DNA of 64,000 bases from Streptomyces violaceoruber (lineage in GTDB: Bacteria > Actinomycetota > Actinomycetes > Streptomycetales > Streptomycetaceae), in assembly GCA_000720805.1 (NCBI GenBank), contig JODI01000007.1, positions 62,001 through 126,000 on the forward strand, given 5' to 3'. Position 1 is the stretch's first letter. Every line of letters begins with the position of its first letter. Position numbers and translations under genes: made by a program. This document shows positions 1-8,596 of the stretch, in pieces. The notes under the pieces were generated by a model that did not search any database, was not told the origin of the DNA, and was given only the letters and a program-made list of their open reading frames with translations.

Positions 1-513
1 CTCGACGCGGTCGAGCAGCCGGTCGTCCGGGAACGACCGGTGCAGCCGGGCCAGCGCCGCGCACAGCTCCCAGCGGTGGTTCGGGGTGTGCACCCCACCG
101 GTCAGGAGACTGCCGGAGGCGGCGCCGGCGATCTCGGCGAGCGCGGCCGTGACGTCCCCCAGTTCCGGCCCCGCGCCGGCGGCGAGGACGTGCGCGTCGC
201 ACACGTCGTTGACGGTGAACGCGGAGTCGGGCGGTGACTGCACGTTGTCACCGCCGGCGAAGAGTCCGGTGGGTGTCTGTACGGCCCGCAGGGCGCGGAG
301 ATGGGTCATCGCGGCGGCGATGGCCTGCCTGCTGCCGTGCAGTGCCGAGTCCGGGGAACGGTACGCCGCGACCAGGGTCTTCACCCGGCGCGCCAGACCA
401 CGGTGCGGCACACCGGCGGGTTCCTCCCGGGGGCCGGCCGCCAGCGGGGCGGCCGGCCGGTCGGCGGCGCGGGCCGCCGCGCGGAGGAACTCGTGGTCAA
501 GCGGGGTGGGCAC
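1..513 (-). CDS. Uncharacterised protein, N-terminal part only, last gene of a sugar ABC importer operon
   Basis: Reading leftward from a GTG at 511-513, an uninterrupted frame runs 171 codons to the window edge, so the C-terminus is missing. A GAAGGA ribosome binding site lies inside the end of the upstream permease gene and only 2 bases separate the two genes, so it belongs to the same operon. The visible part is rich in Ala/Leu helices and contains the stretches LFAGGDNVQSPPDSAFTVND and GVHTPNHRWELC. These remind me of alpha/alpha-barrel glycan-active proteins found beside sugar importers, but I do not recognise a defined family. Its position suggests a role in processing the imported sugar; that is inference. 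Confidence 0.75.
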   Translation of the reverse strand, partial: MPTPLDHEFLRAAARAADRPAAPLAAGPREEPAGVPHRGLARRVKTLVAAYRSPDSALHGSRQAIAAAMTHLRALRAVQTPTGLFAGGDNVQSPPDSAFTVNDVCDAHVLAAGAGPELGDVTAALAEIAGAASGSLLTGGVHTPNHRWELCAALARLHRSFPDDRLLDRVE

Positions 514-515
514 GG

Positions 516-1418
516 TCAGTCCTTCAGTCCGGCGTTGATGTCGGCACCCATGACGTAGCGCTGGAAGACGAGGAAGATGGCGATCAGAGGGATCATGGAG
601 ATGACCGATGCGCCGAGCAGGACCGACCAGTTGATGTTCTGCGCGCCGACGATGCTCTGGATGCCGATCTGCACGGTGAACTTGCTGGGGTCGTTGAGCA
701 TCAGCAGCGGCCAGATGTAGTCGTTCCACCGCCACTGGAAGGACAGGATGGCGAGGGTCAGCATGATGGGCCGGGAGAGCGGCACCATGATCCGCAGGAA
801 GATCGACAGTTCGCGGGCGCCGTCGATGCGCGCGGCTTCCACGAGTTCGTCGGGAACCGTCAGGAAGAACTGGCGGAACATGAAGCATCCGGTCGCGGTG
901 AGCACGGCCGGGAGGATGATGCCGGCGAACGAGTTGTAGAGGCCGAGGTTGCGGACCACCAGGAACTCAGGGGCGAGCATGACCTCGGACGGCAGCATCG
1001 TGGTGGCCAGGATGCAGATGAAGAAGACCTTGAGCCATTTGTTGTCGTACTTGGCCAGCGCGTACCCGGTGCAGCAGCTGACTCCCACCGTGAGGATCGT
1101 CGTGATCACGCACACGATGGCCGTGTTGATGAAGTACTGGGAGAAGTTGGCACTGTCCCACGCTGCCTTGAAACCCGACAGGGTGGGGTTGTGCGGCACC
1201 AGTGTCAGCGGATAGGAGAACAGGTCGCTGGACGGCTTGAGGGAGCTGAGGATGAACCACAGCACCGGCAGCCCGTACAGGCACGCCAGGATCCACAGCA
1301 GTGTCGTCGCGGGCACCGCCCGCCGGAGCCCACCGCTGCCCGAGCTGCGGGGCCGCTTCTTGGAGACGGCCCGGCCGGGACCGGCGTCGACCGGGCGTGG
1401 CATGTCTGTGGTTGTCAT
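516..1418 (-). CDS. Carbohydrate ABC transporter permease (MalG-type, CUT1)
   Basis: 300 codons, near the usual size of MalG-type inner-membrane permeases. About six hydrophobic segments are visible, the first at about residues 37-57, and the cytoplasmic EAA loop reads EAARIDGARELSIFLRIMVP, which docks the ATPase. I chose the ATG at 1416-1418 because it overlaps the stop codon of the preceding permease by four bases (ATGA), the usual sign of translational coupling. Together with the upstream permease and the lipoprotein it forms an importer for a mono- or oligosaccharide. No ATPase gene is present, which is common in Streptomyces where the shared MsiK ATPase serves many CUT1 importers. The substrate cannot be read from the sequence. 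Confidence 0.93.
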   Translation of the reverse strand: MTTTDMPRPVDAGPGRAVSKKRPRSSGSGGLRRAVPATTLLWILACLYGLPVLWFILSSLKPSSDLFSYPLTLVPHNPTLSGFKAAWDSANFSQYFINTAIVCVITTILTVGVSCCTGYALAKYDNKWLKVFFICILATTMLPSEVMLAPEFLVVRNLGLYNSFAGIILPAVLTATGCFMFRQFFLTVPDELVEAARIDGARELSIFLRIMVPLSRPIMLTLAILSFQWRWNDYIWPLLMLNDPSKFTVQIGIQSIVGAQNINWSVLLGASVISMIPLIAIFLVFQRYVMGADINAGLKD

Positions 1419-2326
1419 CGGTTCTCCACCCGCCGGTTGACGATCAGCTGGATGATCGCGACGGCCATCAGGATGAGCATGAGCACGAACGACGCGGCGC
1501 TCGCGTAGCCGATCTGGCCCCGTTTGAAGCCGGTCTCGTAGATGTACTGGACCATCAGGTTGTTCGACGTTCCGGGTCCGCCGTTGTTGAGGGCGACGAA
1601 GACCGGGTATTCCTTCATCGCGTTGATCGTGTTGAGCAGGATGACGATGAACGAGGTGGGCGCGATGCTCGGCAGCGTGATGCTGATGAACTGGCGCCAC
1701 GGTCCGGCGCCGTCGAGCGAGGCCGCCTCGTAGTACGACACCGGTACGTTCTTGATCGCCGCGATGAACAGCAGCATCGAGAAGCCCGTCCAGGCCCAGG
1801 ACGCCGCCATCACCACGACTATCAACGACAGGTCCGCGTTCGACTGCCACGGAACGGCACTTCCGCCGAGCTTCTCGATGACGTAGTTGACCAGTCCGAA
1901 GTTCTCGCCGAACAGCCACCGCCACAGGACACCCACGACGATGGGCGACAGAAGCCACGGGATGAAGAAGATGACGCGGGCGACCGACGCGCCCTTGGCG
2001 TGCTTGCTCACCACCAAGTTGGCGGCGAGCAGCGAGAGCGCGAAGTTCAGCGGAACGAAGAGCACGGCGTACAGCAGCGTCCGGGCCAGCGCGTCGTAGA
2101 AGGTGGAGTCCCCGAACAGGTTGTGGTAGTTGTCCAGTCCGACGAACTGGAACACCCCCACACCCGTGTAGTTCGTGAAGGAGTAGACGAGCCCGATCAC
2201 CGCCGGCCAGACGAAGAACAGCGCGAAGAGCACGACATTGGCCGCGATGAGGACGAGCGGCGCAAGGGTGTACTTACTGCGTCTCCTGGGCGGGCTCGCG
2301 GACACGTCCGAGGCGCGTTTTGTCAT
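1415..2326 (-). CDS. Carbohydrate ABC transporter permease (MalF-type, CUT1)
   Basis: 303 residues with about six membrane segments, the first at about residues 20-45, and an EAA loop reading EAASLDGAGPWRQFISITLP. It pairs with the MalG-type permease that overlaps its 3' end by four bases. The binding-protein gene lies upstream, separated by about 120 bases that hold a strong stem-loop. This is the standard order (binding protein, MalF-type, MalG-type) of CUT1 importers. The start at 2326 follows a purine-rich stretch (CGGAG and AGGAAG). Substrate unknown; the neighbouring ROK regulator and BadF-type kinase point to an amino sugar or glucose-like sugar, as inference only. Confidence 0.93.
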   Translation of the reverse strand: MTKRASDVSASPPRRRSKYTLAPLVLIAANVVLFALFFVWPAVIGLVYSFTNYTGVGVFQFVGLDNYHNLFGDSTFYDALARTLLYAVLFVPLNFALSLLAANLVVSKHAKGASVARVIFFIPWLLSPIVVGVLWRWLFGENFGLVNYVIEKLGGSAVPWQSNADLSLIVVVMAASWAWTGFSMLLFIAAIKNVPVSYYEAASLDGAGPWRQFISITLPSIAPTSFIVILLNTINAMKEYPVFVALNNGGPGTSNNLMVQYIYETGFKRGQIGYASAASFVLMLILMAVAIIQLIVNRRVENR

Positions 2327-2396
2327 CTTCCTGACTCCGTGCTGGTGGAATGGATTGCTGTGGGCTCACGCCATGAGCTCGGCATCACATGGGCGC

Positions 2397-2438
2397 CAGG
2401 GCCGGGCGGTGGGGTCTCGACTCCGCTGCCCGGCCCTG
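2397..2438 (-). terminator. Intercistronic stem-loop between binding protein and permeases
   Basis: CAGGGCCGGGC (2397-2407) and GCCCGGCCCTG (2428-2438) are perfectly complementary 11-base arms around a 20-base loop, placed just after the binding-protein stop at 2448. No T-run follows. Such hairpins between binding protein and permease genes commonly cause partial termination or protect the upstream mRNA, so that binding protein is made in excess over the membrane subunits. Confidence 0.7.
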
Positions 2439-2447
2439 TGACCTACG

Positions 2448-3770
2448 TCAGCCGCCGACCTGCTGGTTGTAGCCGTCCACGATGTTCTGCAGGGCCTTGT
2501 CGGCCGACTGCTGGCCGTTGATCGCCTTGCCGAGCTCCGTCTTGGTCGGGTCCTCGGTGAGGCTCTTGCCCTTCAGCACCCAGTTCGTCTGCGCCGTGTT
2601 GAAGTATCCGGAGATCGGGGCGTAGAGCGGGATCTCCTCGTTGTACAGCTTGAACGCCGCCTGCGCCGCCTCGGAGGTGAAGGGGTACTTCGGGTTCAGA
2701 CCGCTCTCGACCGGCAGGAACCCGGACGCCTCGCACAGCGCCTGGTAGTGGGCCGGCTCGTACAGCCAGGACAGGAACTTCGTCGCGGCGGTGGCCGCGT
2801 CGCCGTTGTTGTTGAAGCCCACCGTCAGACCGCCGCTGTTGACGTCGCTGGCCTGCACCGGCTGGGCGGGAGTCGGGACGCTCGCCCAGTCGAACTTCTT
2901 GATGCTCTCCGCGAAGGCGGGTACCTGCCACACGCCGGACCAGTAGGCGACCACGTCACCGCTCTGGAACATGGCCGCCGGGTCGGCGCCGCTCGTCCAC
3001 ACCGACTTCGGCATGGTCTTGTCGTCGTTCCATCCGACGAAGGTGTTCACGGCCTTCTTGGTCGCGGCGTCCGCCGAGAACTTGCCGGAGGAGTCCGCGT
3101 GGACGTACTTCCCGCCCATCTCGTACACCATGGCGCGCAGCCGGGACGGCGACTGGTCGAACGTCAGGGAGTACTTGGCGCCGGTCTTCTCGCGGACCTT
3201 GTTGGCCGCGGCGATGAAGTCGGTCCAGGTCCAGGTCTTCTGGGGCGAGGCCGGGAAGGAGACGCCGGCCTTCTTGAACAGCGTCTGGTTGATGAACAGG
3301 CCGGACGCGGTGACGTCCGAGGGGATGGCCAGCACCTTCCCGGACGAGTCCTTGGCGAGGAAGTTGGCGTTGATCTTGTTGCTCTTGTTGTTGGCGATGG
3401 AGCTGAGGTCGACCAGCTTGCTCGACCAGATCGGGTCCAGCGCCGGCACGGTCGCCACGTCGGGCAGGGAGTTCGCCTGCGCGGCGTTGTGCAGCTTCGT
3501 CGAGTAGCCGTCGTAGGGGATGTTGACGAGCTTGACGTTGACGCCCTTTTCCTTCTTGTACTGCGCCACCATCTTCTTCCAGCCCGCGTCCTGCCCCGGA
3601 ACCGTGGAGATCCAGAACGTCAGCGACTTGGCGTTCCCGCCCGAGCCGGATCCCGACCCGCAGGCGGAGAGCAGCAGGGCACCTGCCGTGGCCACGGCAG
3701 CGAGGGGAACCAGGCGGCGCATGCCGCCGCGGCCGAGTCGGCGGGAGCGCCGCACACCCACAGTGGTCAT
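2448..3770 (-). CDS. Extracellular sugar-binding lipoprotein of ABC importer
   Basis: 440 residues, usual for CUT1 binding proteins. A positively charged N-terminus with several arginines leads into a hydrophobic stretch and the lipobox LLLSAC, so the mature protein would start at the lipidated Cys and sit on the outer face of the membrane. A serine/glycine linker follows, then LTFWISTVPGQDAGWKKMV, typical of the start of family 1 binding domains. Trp and Tyr residues that usually stack on sugar rings are plentiful. The ATG at 3770 is preceded by AAGGGATCGAAG. It is transcribed in the same direction as the ROK gene upstream; the 274-base gap holds a LacI-like palindrome. Confidence 0.92.
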   Translation of the reverse strand: MTTVGVRRSRRLGRGGMRRLVPLAAVATAGALLLSACGSGSGSGGNAKSLTFWISTVPGQDAGWKKMVAQYKKEKGVNVKLVNIPYDGYSTKLHNAAQANSLPDVATVPALDPIWSSKLVDLSSIANNKSNKINANFLAKDSSGKVLAIPSDVTASGLFINQTLFKKAGVSFPASPQKTWTWTDFIAAANKVREKTGAKYSLTFDQSPSRLRAMVYEMGGKYVHADSSGKFSADAATKKAVNTFVGWNDDKTMPKSVWTSGADPAAMFQSGDVVAYWSGVWQVPAFAESIKKFDWASVPTPAQPVQASDVNSGGLTVGFNNNGDAATAATKFLSWLYEPAHYQALCEASGFLPVESGLNPKYPFTSEAAQAAFKLYNEEIPLYAPISGYFNTAQTNWVLKGKSLTEDPTKTELGKAINGQQSADKALQNIVDGYNQQVGG

Positions 3771-3946
3771 CTTCGATCCCTTTTCGTCATTGCGGAAGAA
3801 GCACGGCGCCAGCCGAGGCGGCACGGGTGCATTGTGCAGGGAGTTTCGCTTTCCGGGGGCACGGCCTCGCCCGGCCGCGTCGCCTTGACGGGTGGGGTCC
3901 CCGGCCATGACGGCCGGCGTCGCACAAGCACGCCCTCGTGCGGCTG

Positions 3947-3963
3947 CCGTACTTCTCGTACGG
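3947..3963. other. Small hairpin in the leader of the binding-protein gene
   Basis: CCGTAC (3947-3952) and GTACGG (3958-3963) pair perfectly around a 5-base loop. It lies between the AAGCGCTT palindrome and the binding-protein start. With 6 base pairs it could be a structured leader or an operator half-site; by itself it is weak evidence. Confidence 0.3.
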
Positions 3964-4000
3964 GCGGGAGGCTCACCCGGAGTCGGCGTCCCGGCCGACT

Positions 4001-4014
4001 TAGAAAGCGCTTGT
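4001..4014. promoter_or_regulatory. LacI-type operator-like palindrome upstream of the importer
   Basis: The core GAAAGCGCTT (4003-4012) contains the perfect 8-base palindrome AAGCGCTT with a central CG, the hallmark of LacI/GalR-family operators. It lies in the gap between the ROK regulator stop and the binding-protein start. The same ten bases occur immediately before an oxidoreductase gene at 20591-20600. No LacI-family gene is in the window, so the regulator would be encoded elsewhere. Confidence 0.55.
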
Positions 4015-4044
4015 CCGGACATTGGCAGATCGAGTCGGAAGCCG

Positions 4045-5187
4045 TCAATCCTTCGTCCTCGCGGCCTGGGTCACGGTTTGGACTCCTCGGGAGACCGCGA
4101 GCCGGGCCGCGCCCACGACGGTGCCGAGATCGCCGACCGTGCTGCTGACGACTTCGGTGGGCCAGCTCAGCCGCCCCAGCTCGGCCCGCACACCGGGCAG
4201 GAGCTGCGGATCCGCGCCGGTGCTGCCGCCCAGGACGATCAGTCCCGGGTCGAGTACGGCGGTCACCGCGGCGGCGAGCCGGCCCACGTCGGAGGCGTGG
4301 CGGGCGACGACGGCGCGGGCCGCGGTGTGGCCCCCTCCGGCGAGGGCGAAGAGCTGGTCGGCGGTACGCGGACACGGTCCGTCGGCGTCCCGCCAGGCCG
4401 CGGCGGCCCGGCGCAGGAGGGAGCGGGCGCCGATGTACTCCTCCAGCGCCTCCTGGCGGGGCTCACGGCCGTCGTCCCAGGGATAGGGCAGCCGGGCCAG
4501 CTCTCCGGCGGCCCCGTTGGCTCCGCGCAGCACCCGCCCGCCGACCACGATGCCGAGGCCGATACCCACGCCGATCCGCAGATAGCCGAAGGTGTGACGG
4601 CCGCGGGCGGCGCCCTGGTGCAGTTCCGCGAGCGCGGCGCAGTTGACGTTGTTCTCGAGGTGGACGGGCACGCCCGGCGGCAGGGCGACGGCCATGGCGT
4701 CGAAGACGGGGCCCGCCTTGGCGGTGGCGGGGCGCATCCCGCCCTCCTTCCGCGGCGCGGTGACATCGCCGACGGCGACGACGATGGCGCGCAGCGGGGC
4801 GTCGGCGGGCAGCGTGTCGAGGGCCTCGCGCACCACGTCGGCGGCCGCTTCCCGGGCGCCGGTGGCCTCGGCGAGGAGGGTGCCGTCCAGGCCGCAGCCA
4901 CGCACCCGGGTGCGGGCGGGTCCCAGGTCGACGGCGAGTACGGCGCCGGCGGCCGGGCCGAGCCGGTACACGGCGGCGGTGCGGCCGGTGCCGCTGGAGG
5001 AGGTGCCGGAGTGGGCGGCGAGGCGGGCACTCTCCAGTTCCACGACGGCGGAGGACACCGTCGGCTTGGACAGGCCCGCCAGGCTCGCGAGCTGCGGCCG
5101 GGTCGCCGTACCCGCCCCGGCGAGCACGGCGAACACCGCGCTGGCGCTCTCGGTCAGGCGCGGGGTCTTCACCACGTCGTGTTCCAC
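4045..5187 (-). CDS. ROK-family transcriptional regulator
   Basis: 380 residues. The N-terminal ~75 residues form a winged helix (RPQLASLAGLSKPTVSSAVVELE), followed by a sugar-kinase-like ROK fold beginning LAVDLGPARTRVRG. The ROK zinc motif (CxCGxxGC) is missing, as in purely regulatory members. The start is a GTG at 5185-5187. It is divergent from a sugar kinase gene and points toward the sugar importer genes, with a perfect inverted repeat in the divergent promoter. It probably represses kinase and importer until the sugar or its phosphate is present; the direct role is inferred from position. Confidence 0.9.
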   Translation of the reverse strand: MEHDVVKTPRLTESASAVFAVLAGAGTATRPQLASLAGLSKPTVSSAVVELESARLAAHSGTSSSGTGRTAAVYRLGPAAGAVLAVDLGPARTRVRGCGLDGTLLAEATGAREAAADVVREALDTLPADAPLRAIVVAVGDVTAPRKEGGMRPATAKAGPVFDAMAVALPPGVPVHLENNVNCAALAELHQGAARGRHTFGYLRIGVGIGLGIVVGGRVLRGANGAAGELARLPYPWDDGREPRQEALEEYIGARSLLRRAAAAWRDADGPCPRTADQLFALAGGGHTAARAVVARHASDVGRLAAAVTAVLDPGLIVLGGSTGADPQLLPGVRAELGRLSWPTEVVSSTVGDLGTVVGAARLAVSRGVQTVTQAARTKD

Positions 5188-5492
5188 AGTTCTCCCACAC
5201 GGGTCAAGGCCGCGTTCCCGGTCCGAACGGCTCTGCGGGCGCGGCGCTGAGATGCCCTGGCGCCGCGGTTCCCGCCCCCGCGGCGGCCCGTGGGACCGCC
5301 CCGGTGGTCGAGTGCGCGAAGCCTCTTGACACGCACTGTACTTCGTTAGTTAACTTCCTAACGAACGTCACGGTACTCGCCTGCCGTGCCCGTCAGAAGC
5401 CCGTCCCGGGGCTTCCCTAGGCCATCAACTCCCCATCCTCCAGGCACGGTTCGCCCGCCGTCGCAGCCAAGCGCAACGACGAAAGAGGATTC
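5188..5492. other. Divergent intergenic region between ROK regulator and sugar kinase
   Basis: This 305-base gap is GC-rich near the ROK start and becomes unusually AT-rich around 5340-5365, where the promoter and operator described separately lie. No ORF with Streptomyces-like codon use is visible in it. Confidence 0.6.
5326..5365 (+). promoter_or_regulatory. Promoter with ROK operator: perfect 8-bp inverted repeat
   Basis: A TTGACA -35 box lies at 5326-5331. Downstream, TTCGTTAG (5342-5349) and CTAACGAA (5358-5365) are perfect inverted arms with an 8-base spacer, overlapping where the -10 box would lie (TAGTTA, 5347-5352). The repeat is AT-rich in a 72% GC background and sits between a ROK gene and its likely target kinase. 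TTAGTTAA-like sequences are typical of ROK regulator sites in actinobacteria. A bound repressor would block RNA polymerase here. Confidence 0.7.
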
Positions 5493-6401
5493 GTGCAGGA
5501 CATCCCCCTCTCGTTCCCGCTCGTGGTGGGCATCGACGTGGGCGGCACCAAGACGCACCTGCGCGCCTTCGCGGGAGGCACCTGCGTCGCCGACCATGTC
5601 CGCCCGAGCAGCGGATGGCGTCCGCACGACCCCGTGGCCGCCGCCGGCTGGCTGGCCGCACTGGTCGCCGGGACACTCCCGCCAGGTGCCCGCCCGTCCG
5701 CCGTCGCCGTGGGCGGGCACGCCTGCGAGACGCCCCGCCAGTGCACCCAGATCCGCACCGCGCTGCATCTGCACTTCGACGCGCCCGCACTCGTCATGGG
5801 CGACGCCGAACTGCTGGTGCCCGCCGCAGGTCTGGACCGGGGTGTCGGCCTGGTCGCGGGCACCGGTTCCGTCGCGGTCGGCCGCCTGCCCGACGGCACC
5901 GCCGTACAGGTCGGCGGCTGGGGCGCGGTGCTCGGCGACGAGGGCGGCTCGGCCGGCCTGGTCCGCGAGGCCGCACGCGCCGTGTGGGCGGCCCACGACC
6001 GCGGCGAGGAACCCGACGCGCTCGCCAAGAACCTCATCACCGCGTTCGGCGTCGACGAGGTACCCGCGCTCGGTGCCGCCCTGGAACACGCCCCGCACGC
6101 CTCCGCCGACTGGGGCCGGCACGCACCCGTCGTCTTCGCCGCCGCCGAGGCGGGGTCGGAACTCGCCCGGGCGGTGATCGCCGACGGCGGCCGCTCGCTG
6201 GCCGCGCTCGTCGCCCGGCTCGCCGCCCGCGGCGTACCCGTCGACGACGTGGTGGTCGCGGGCAGCACCGTCCTCGCCCAGAGCGCCCTCTACGACGCCT
6301 TCGTGGCGTCCCTGGCCACGAGCGTCCCCGGGGCGCGGCCCCGGCATCTGGACGTGCCGCCGGTCGAGGGCGCGGTGGCGATGGCGCGTTCACTCGTATG
6401 A
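5493..6401 (+). CDS. BadF/BadG/BcrA/BcrD-type ATPase, probable amino-sugar kinase
   Basis: 302 residues with the ASKHA-fold phosphate-1 motif VVGIDVGGTKTHLRAF at the N-terminus, a phosphate-2/catalytic region around LVAGTGSVAVGRLPDG, and a C-terminal adenosine motif region VVVAGSTVL. This length and motif set fit the N-acetylglucosamine kinase-like branch of the family. The start is a GTG at 5493 with GAAAGAGGA nine bases upstream. It is divergent from a ROK regulator and near a CUT1 importer, so it likely phosphorylates the incoming sugar in the cytoplasm. The exact sugar is not determined by the sequence. Confidence 0.88.
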   Translation: MQDIPLSFPLVVGIDVGGTKTHLRAFAGGTCVADHVRPSSGWRPHDPVAAAGWLAALVAGTLPPGARPSAVAVGGHACETPRQCTQIRTALHLHFDAPALVMGDAELLVPAAGLDRGVGLVAGTGSVAVGRLPDGTAVQVGGWGAVLGDEGGSAGLVREAARAVWAAHDRGEEPDALAKNLITAFGVDEVPALGAALEHAPHASADWGRHAPVVFAAAEAGSELARAVIADGGRSLAALVARLAARGVPVDDVVVAGSTVLAQSALYDAFVASLATSVPGARPRHLDVPPVEGAVAMARSLV

Positions 6402-6575
6402 CATGCGGCGGACGCCGGATCCTCCCTGATCCGACACGGTCCGCCCGTAGATCTTCGCTCGTACGGCTCGGGACAGCGCATGCGACACCTTGCGTCCCGC
6501 ACCGCACCGTCAGCCGCGATCCATCCCCCTCCTCCCTTCCGCCACAGGGCCGAAGAACTCCAGAGAGGCAGACGT

Positions 6576-8504
6576 ATGCCGTCACCAGCCGGGCACCGCT
6601 CCCCCTCGTCACTCCGCGAACGCGGCCTGAACCGAAGGGGGTTCCTCACGTCGTCGCTGGGCGCCTCGGCCGGTGTGCTGGCCGCGCCCACCTTCGTGAC
6701 GTGGCTGAGCGCCGCGGACGCGAAGGCGGCCGGCGCCCCCGCCGCGTTCGTCGACGACTACCGGACCAACGTCATGGCGAACCTGACGCCCGAGACCAAC
6801 GCCGTGGTCCGCGTCCTGGGCGGCATGGCGGCGGTGTGGAAGACCGGCGGCGCCTGGAACACCGGCACACCGCTGATGCCCGAGGTGTTGCGCGCCAACA
6901 TGCGTTACTGCGCCCGGATCACGTCGGCGCGCACCGAGGCGCAGGCCAAGGAGGCGTTCCTCTACGACCGCCAGCACCAGAGCTACGCGATGATCGCGGG
7001 TCTGGGTCCGCTCGCCGACCTGTACCGGACGGGTGCCAAGGCCGTCACGTCGATCACCGGCGCGCCCGACGGCACACCGCCCACCAAGATCGACGACGCG
7101 GTACCGGCCGACGCCCCGGCCGGCTCCGCTCTCGGCGCGGGCTCGCACGACTCGGCGCTGGGCAAGGTGGCCGAACTGGTCGACACGGTCCGCGGCCCGT
7201 TCGCCTCCGGCAACCCCGGCAAGTACGCCTTCCAGTACCCGCGTCCGTGGCGCATGAACGAGGACAGCGAGGTCGTCGACACCGGGCGGACCGACGCGCT
7301 CGGCTACCCGGTCTACGACTCGAAGGTGGTCGTCGCGCCCCAGCTGCTGCGGCAGCGCAGCACCTCCCCGGTCGACGACGGCGGCTTCCCCAGCGGCCAC
7401 ACCAACGCCTTCCACCTGGCGGCCCTGGCCTTCGCGTACGCAGTACCCGAGCGCTTCCAGGAACTGGTGACCCGGGCCTTCGAGCTGAGCCACACCCGGA
7501 TCATGGCGGGCATGCACTCCACGGTCGACGTCCTCGGCGGCCGGATCATGGCCACCGCCCTGGCCGCCGCCACCCTGGCCGACCCGGCGAACGCCGGCCT
7601 CAAGGCCGCGGCACGCGCGCAGGCCCTGGCGTACTTCCAGGACAGGACCGGCACGACGGCGGACACCCTGTACGCCTACGCCCACTCGGACGCCTCCGAC
7701 GCGTACGCCGACCGGGACGCCAACGAGGGTGCCGTCACGCCCCGGCTGACGTACGTGCTGACCCGGCGCGGCCGCGACGAGCCGCTCACCGTGCCGAAGG
7801 GCGCGGAGGTGCTGCTGGAGACGCGGCTGCCGTACCTGGACGCGGACCAGCGGCGCGAGGTGCTGCGCACCACCGCGCTGCCCTCCGGGTACGTCCTGCT
7901 GGACGGCTTCGAGCAGTGGGGCCGGCTGAACCTGTTCGCCGCGGCGGACGGGTACGGCGCCTTCGACACCGACGTGACCGTCACGCTGGACGCGGCGGCC
8001 GGCGGCTTCAAGGCGGCCGACAGCTGGCGCAACGACATCGACGGCGACGGCTCACTGACCAAGCGCGGCACCGGCACGCTGACCCTGACGGGCCACAACC
8101 GGTACACCGGCGGCACCGTGCTGGCGGACGGCGTCCTCGTGGCGGGGTCGGCGCACGCGCTGGGCCACGGTGACGTGCGGGTGCAGGGCGGCACGCTGCA
8201 GCCGGGCAAGTCGCTGCAGGTCCACGGCACGTACACGCAGGAGTCCGGCACCCTGGACGTGACCCTGCGCTCCGGTCAGGAGCCGGTACTGGAGGTCACC
8301 CGCCGGGCGGTGCTCGGCCGGGGCAGCACGCTGTCCCTGCGGCTCGACGCGGACCGGCCGCCGGCCGCGGGCCGTACGGTCCGGGTGCTCGGCGCCCCGG
8401 TGCTGCGCGGCCAGTTCGACCGCGTGGAGCTGAACTCCGACACGCTGCGGGCCGTACCCGTCTACACGACGGAAGGTCTGTCGGTACGACTCCTGAAGCG
8501 GTGA
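6576..8504 (+). CDS. Tat-exported PAP2-family phosphatase with C-terminal beta-strand repeat
   Basis: 642 residues. A twin-arginine signal (NRRGFL followed by a hydrophobic stretch) starts at about residue 20, so the folded enzyme is exported. The three PAP2 motifs are present: K-x6-RP (KYAFQYPRP), PSGH (PSGHTNAF) and R-x5-H-x3-D (RIMAGMHSTVD), giving a vanadium-haloperoxidase-like acid phosphatase active site with the catalytic His pair. The C-terminal ~140 residues contain LTLTGHNRYTGGTVLADG, the signature of the autotransporter-associated beta-strand (PATR) repeat, normally known from Gram-negative autotransporters. I chose the ATG at 6576 because AGAGAGG precedes it and the Tat motif follows closely. 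Confidence 0.9.
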   Translation: MPSPAGHRSPSSLRERGLNRRGFLTSSLGASAGVLAAPTFVTWLSAADAKAAGAPAAFVDDYRTNVMANLTPETNAVVRVLGGMAAVWKTGGAWNTGTPLMPEVLRANMRYCARITSARTEAQAKEAFLYDRQHQSYAMIAGLGPLADLYRTGAKAVTSITGAPDGTPPTKIDDAVPADAPAGSALGAGSHDSALGKVAELVDTVRGPFASGNPGKYAFQYPRPWRMNEDSEVVDTGRTDALGYPVYDSKVVVAPQLLRQRSTSPVDDGGFPSGHTNAFHLAALAFAYAVPERFQELVTRAFELSHTRIMAGMHSTVDVLGGRIMATALAAATLADPANAGLKAAARAQALAYFQDRTGTTADTLYAYAHSDASDAYADRDANEGAVTPRLTYVLTRRGRDEPLTVPKGAEVLLETRLPYLDADQRREVLRTTALPSGYVLLDGFEQWGRLNLFAAADGYGAFDTDVTVTLDAAAGGFKAADSWRNDIDGDGSLTKRGTGTLTLTGHNRYTGGTVLADGVLVAGSAHALGHGDVRVQGGTLQPGKSLQVHGTYTQESGTLDVTLRSGQEPVLEVTRRAVLGRGSTLSLRLDADRPPAAGRTVRVLGAPVLRGQFDRVELNSDTLRAVPVYTTEGLSVRLLKR

Positions 8505-8596
8505 CGCCCCAGGTGGCGGGAGCTGAGGCAGAGTAGGCGCGTGCAACGCCGCTCGCCCGCTCCCGTCACCGCCCGCCCGGTGTTCCCGCGGGGCGG

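Noticed and set aside
2748..4148. Long open frames on the strand opposite the binding-protein gene and many other genes
   Set aside because: In 72% GC DNA antisense frames stay open by chance. They lack family motifs and the third-position bias belongs to the annotated strand.
6480..6575. Longer start for the PAP2 phosphatase at 6480
   Set aside because: It would place 32 extra residues before the twin-arginine signal; AGAGAGG before the ATG at 6576 fits better.
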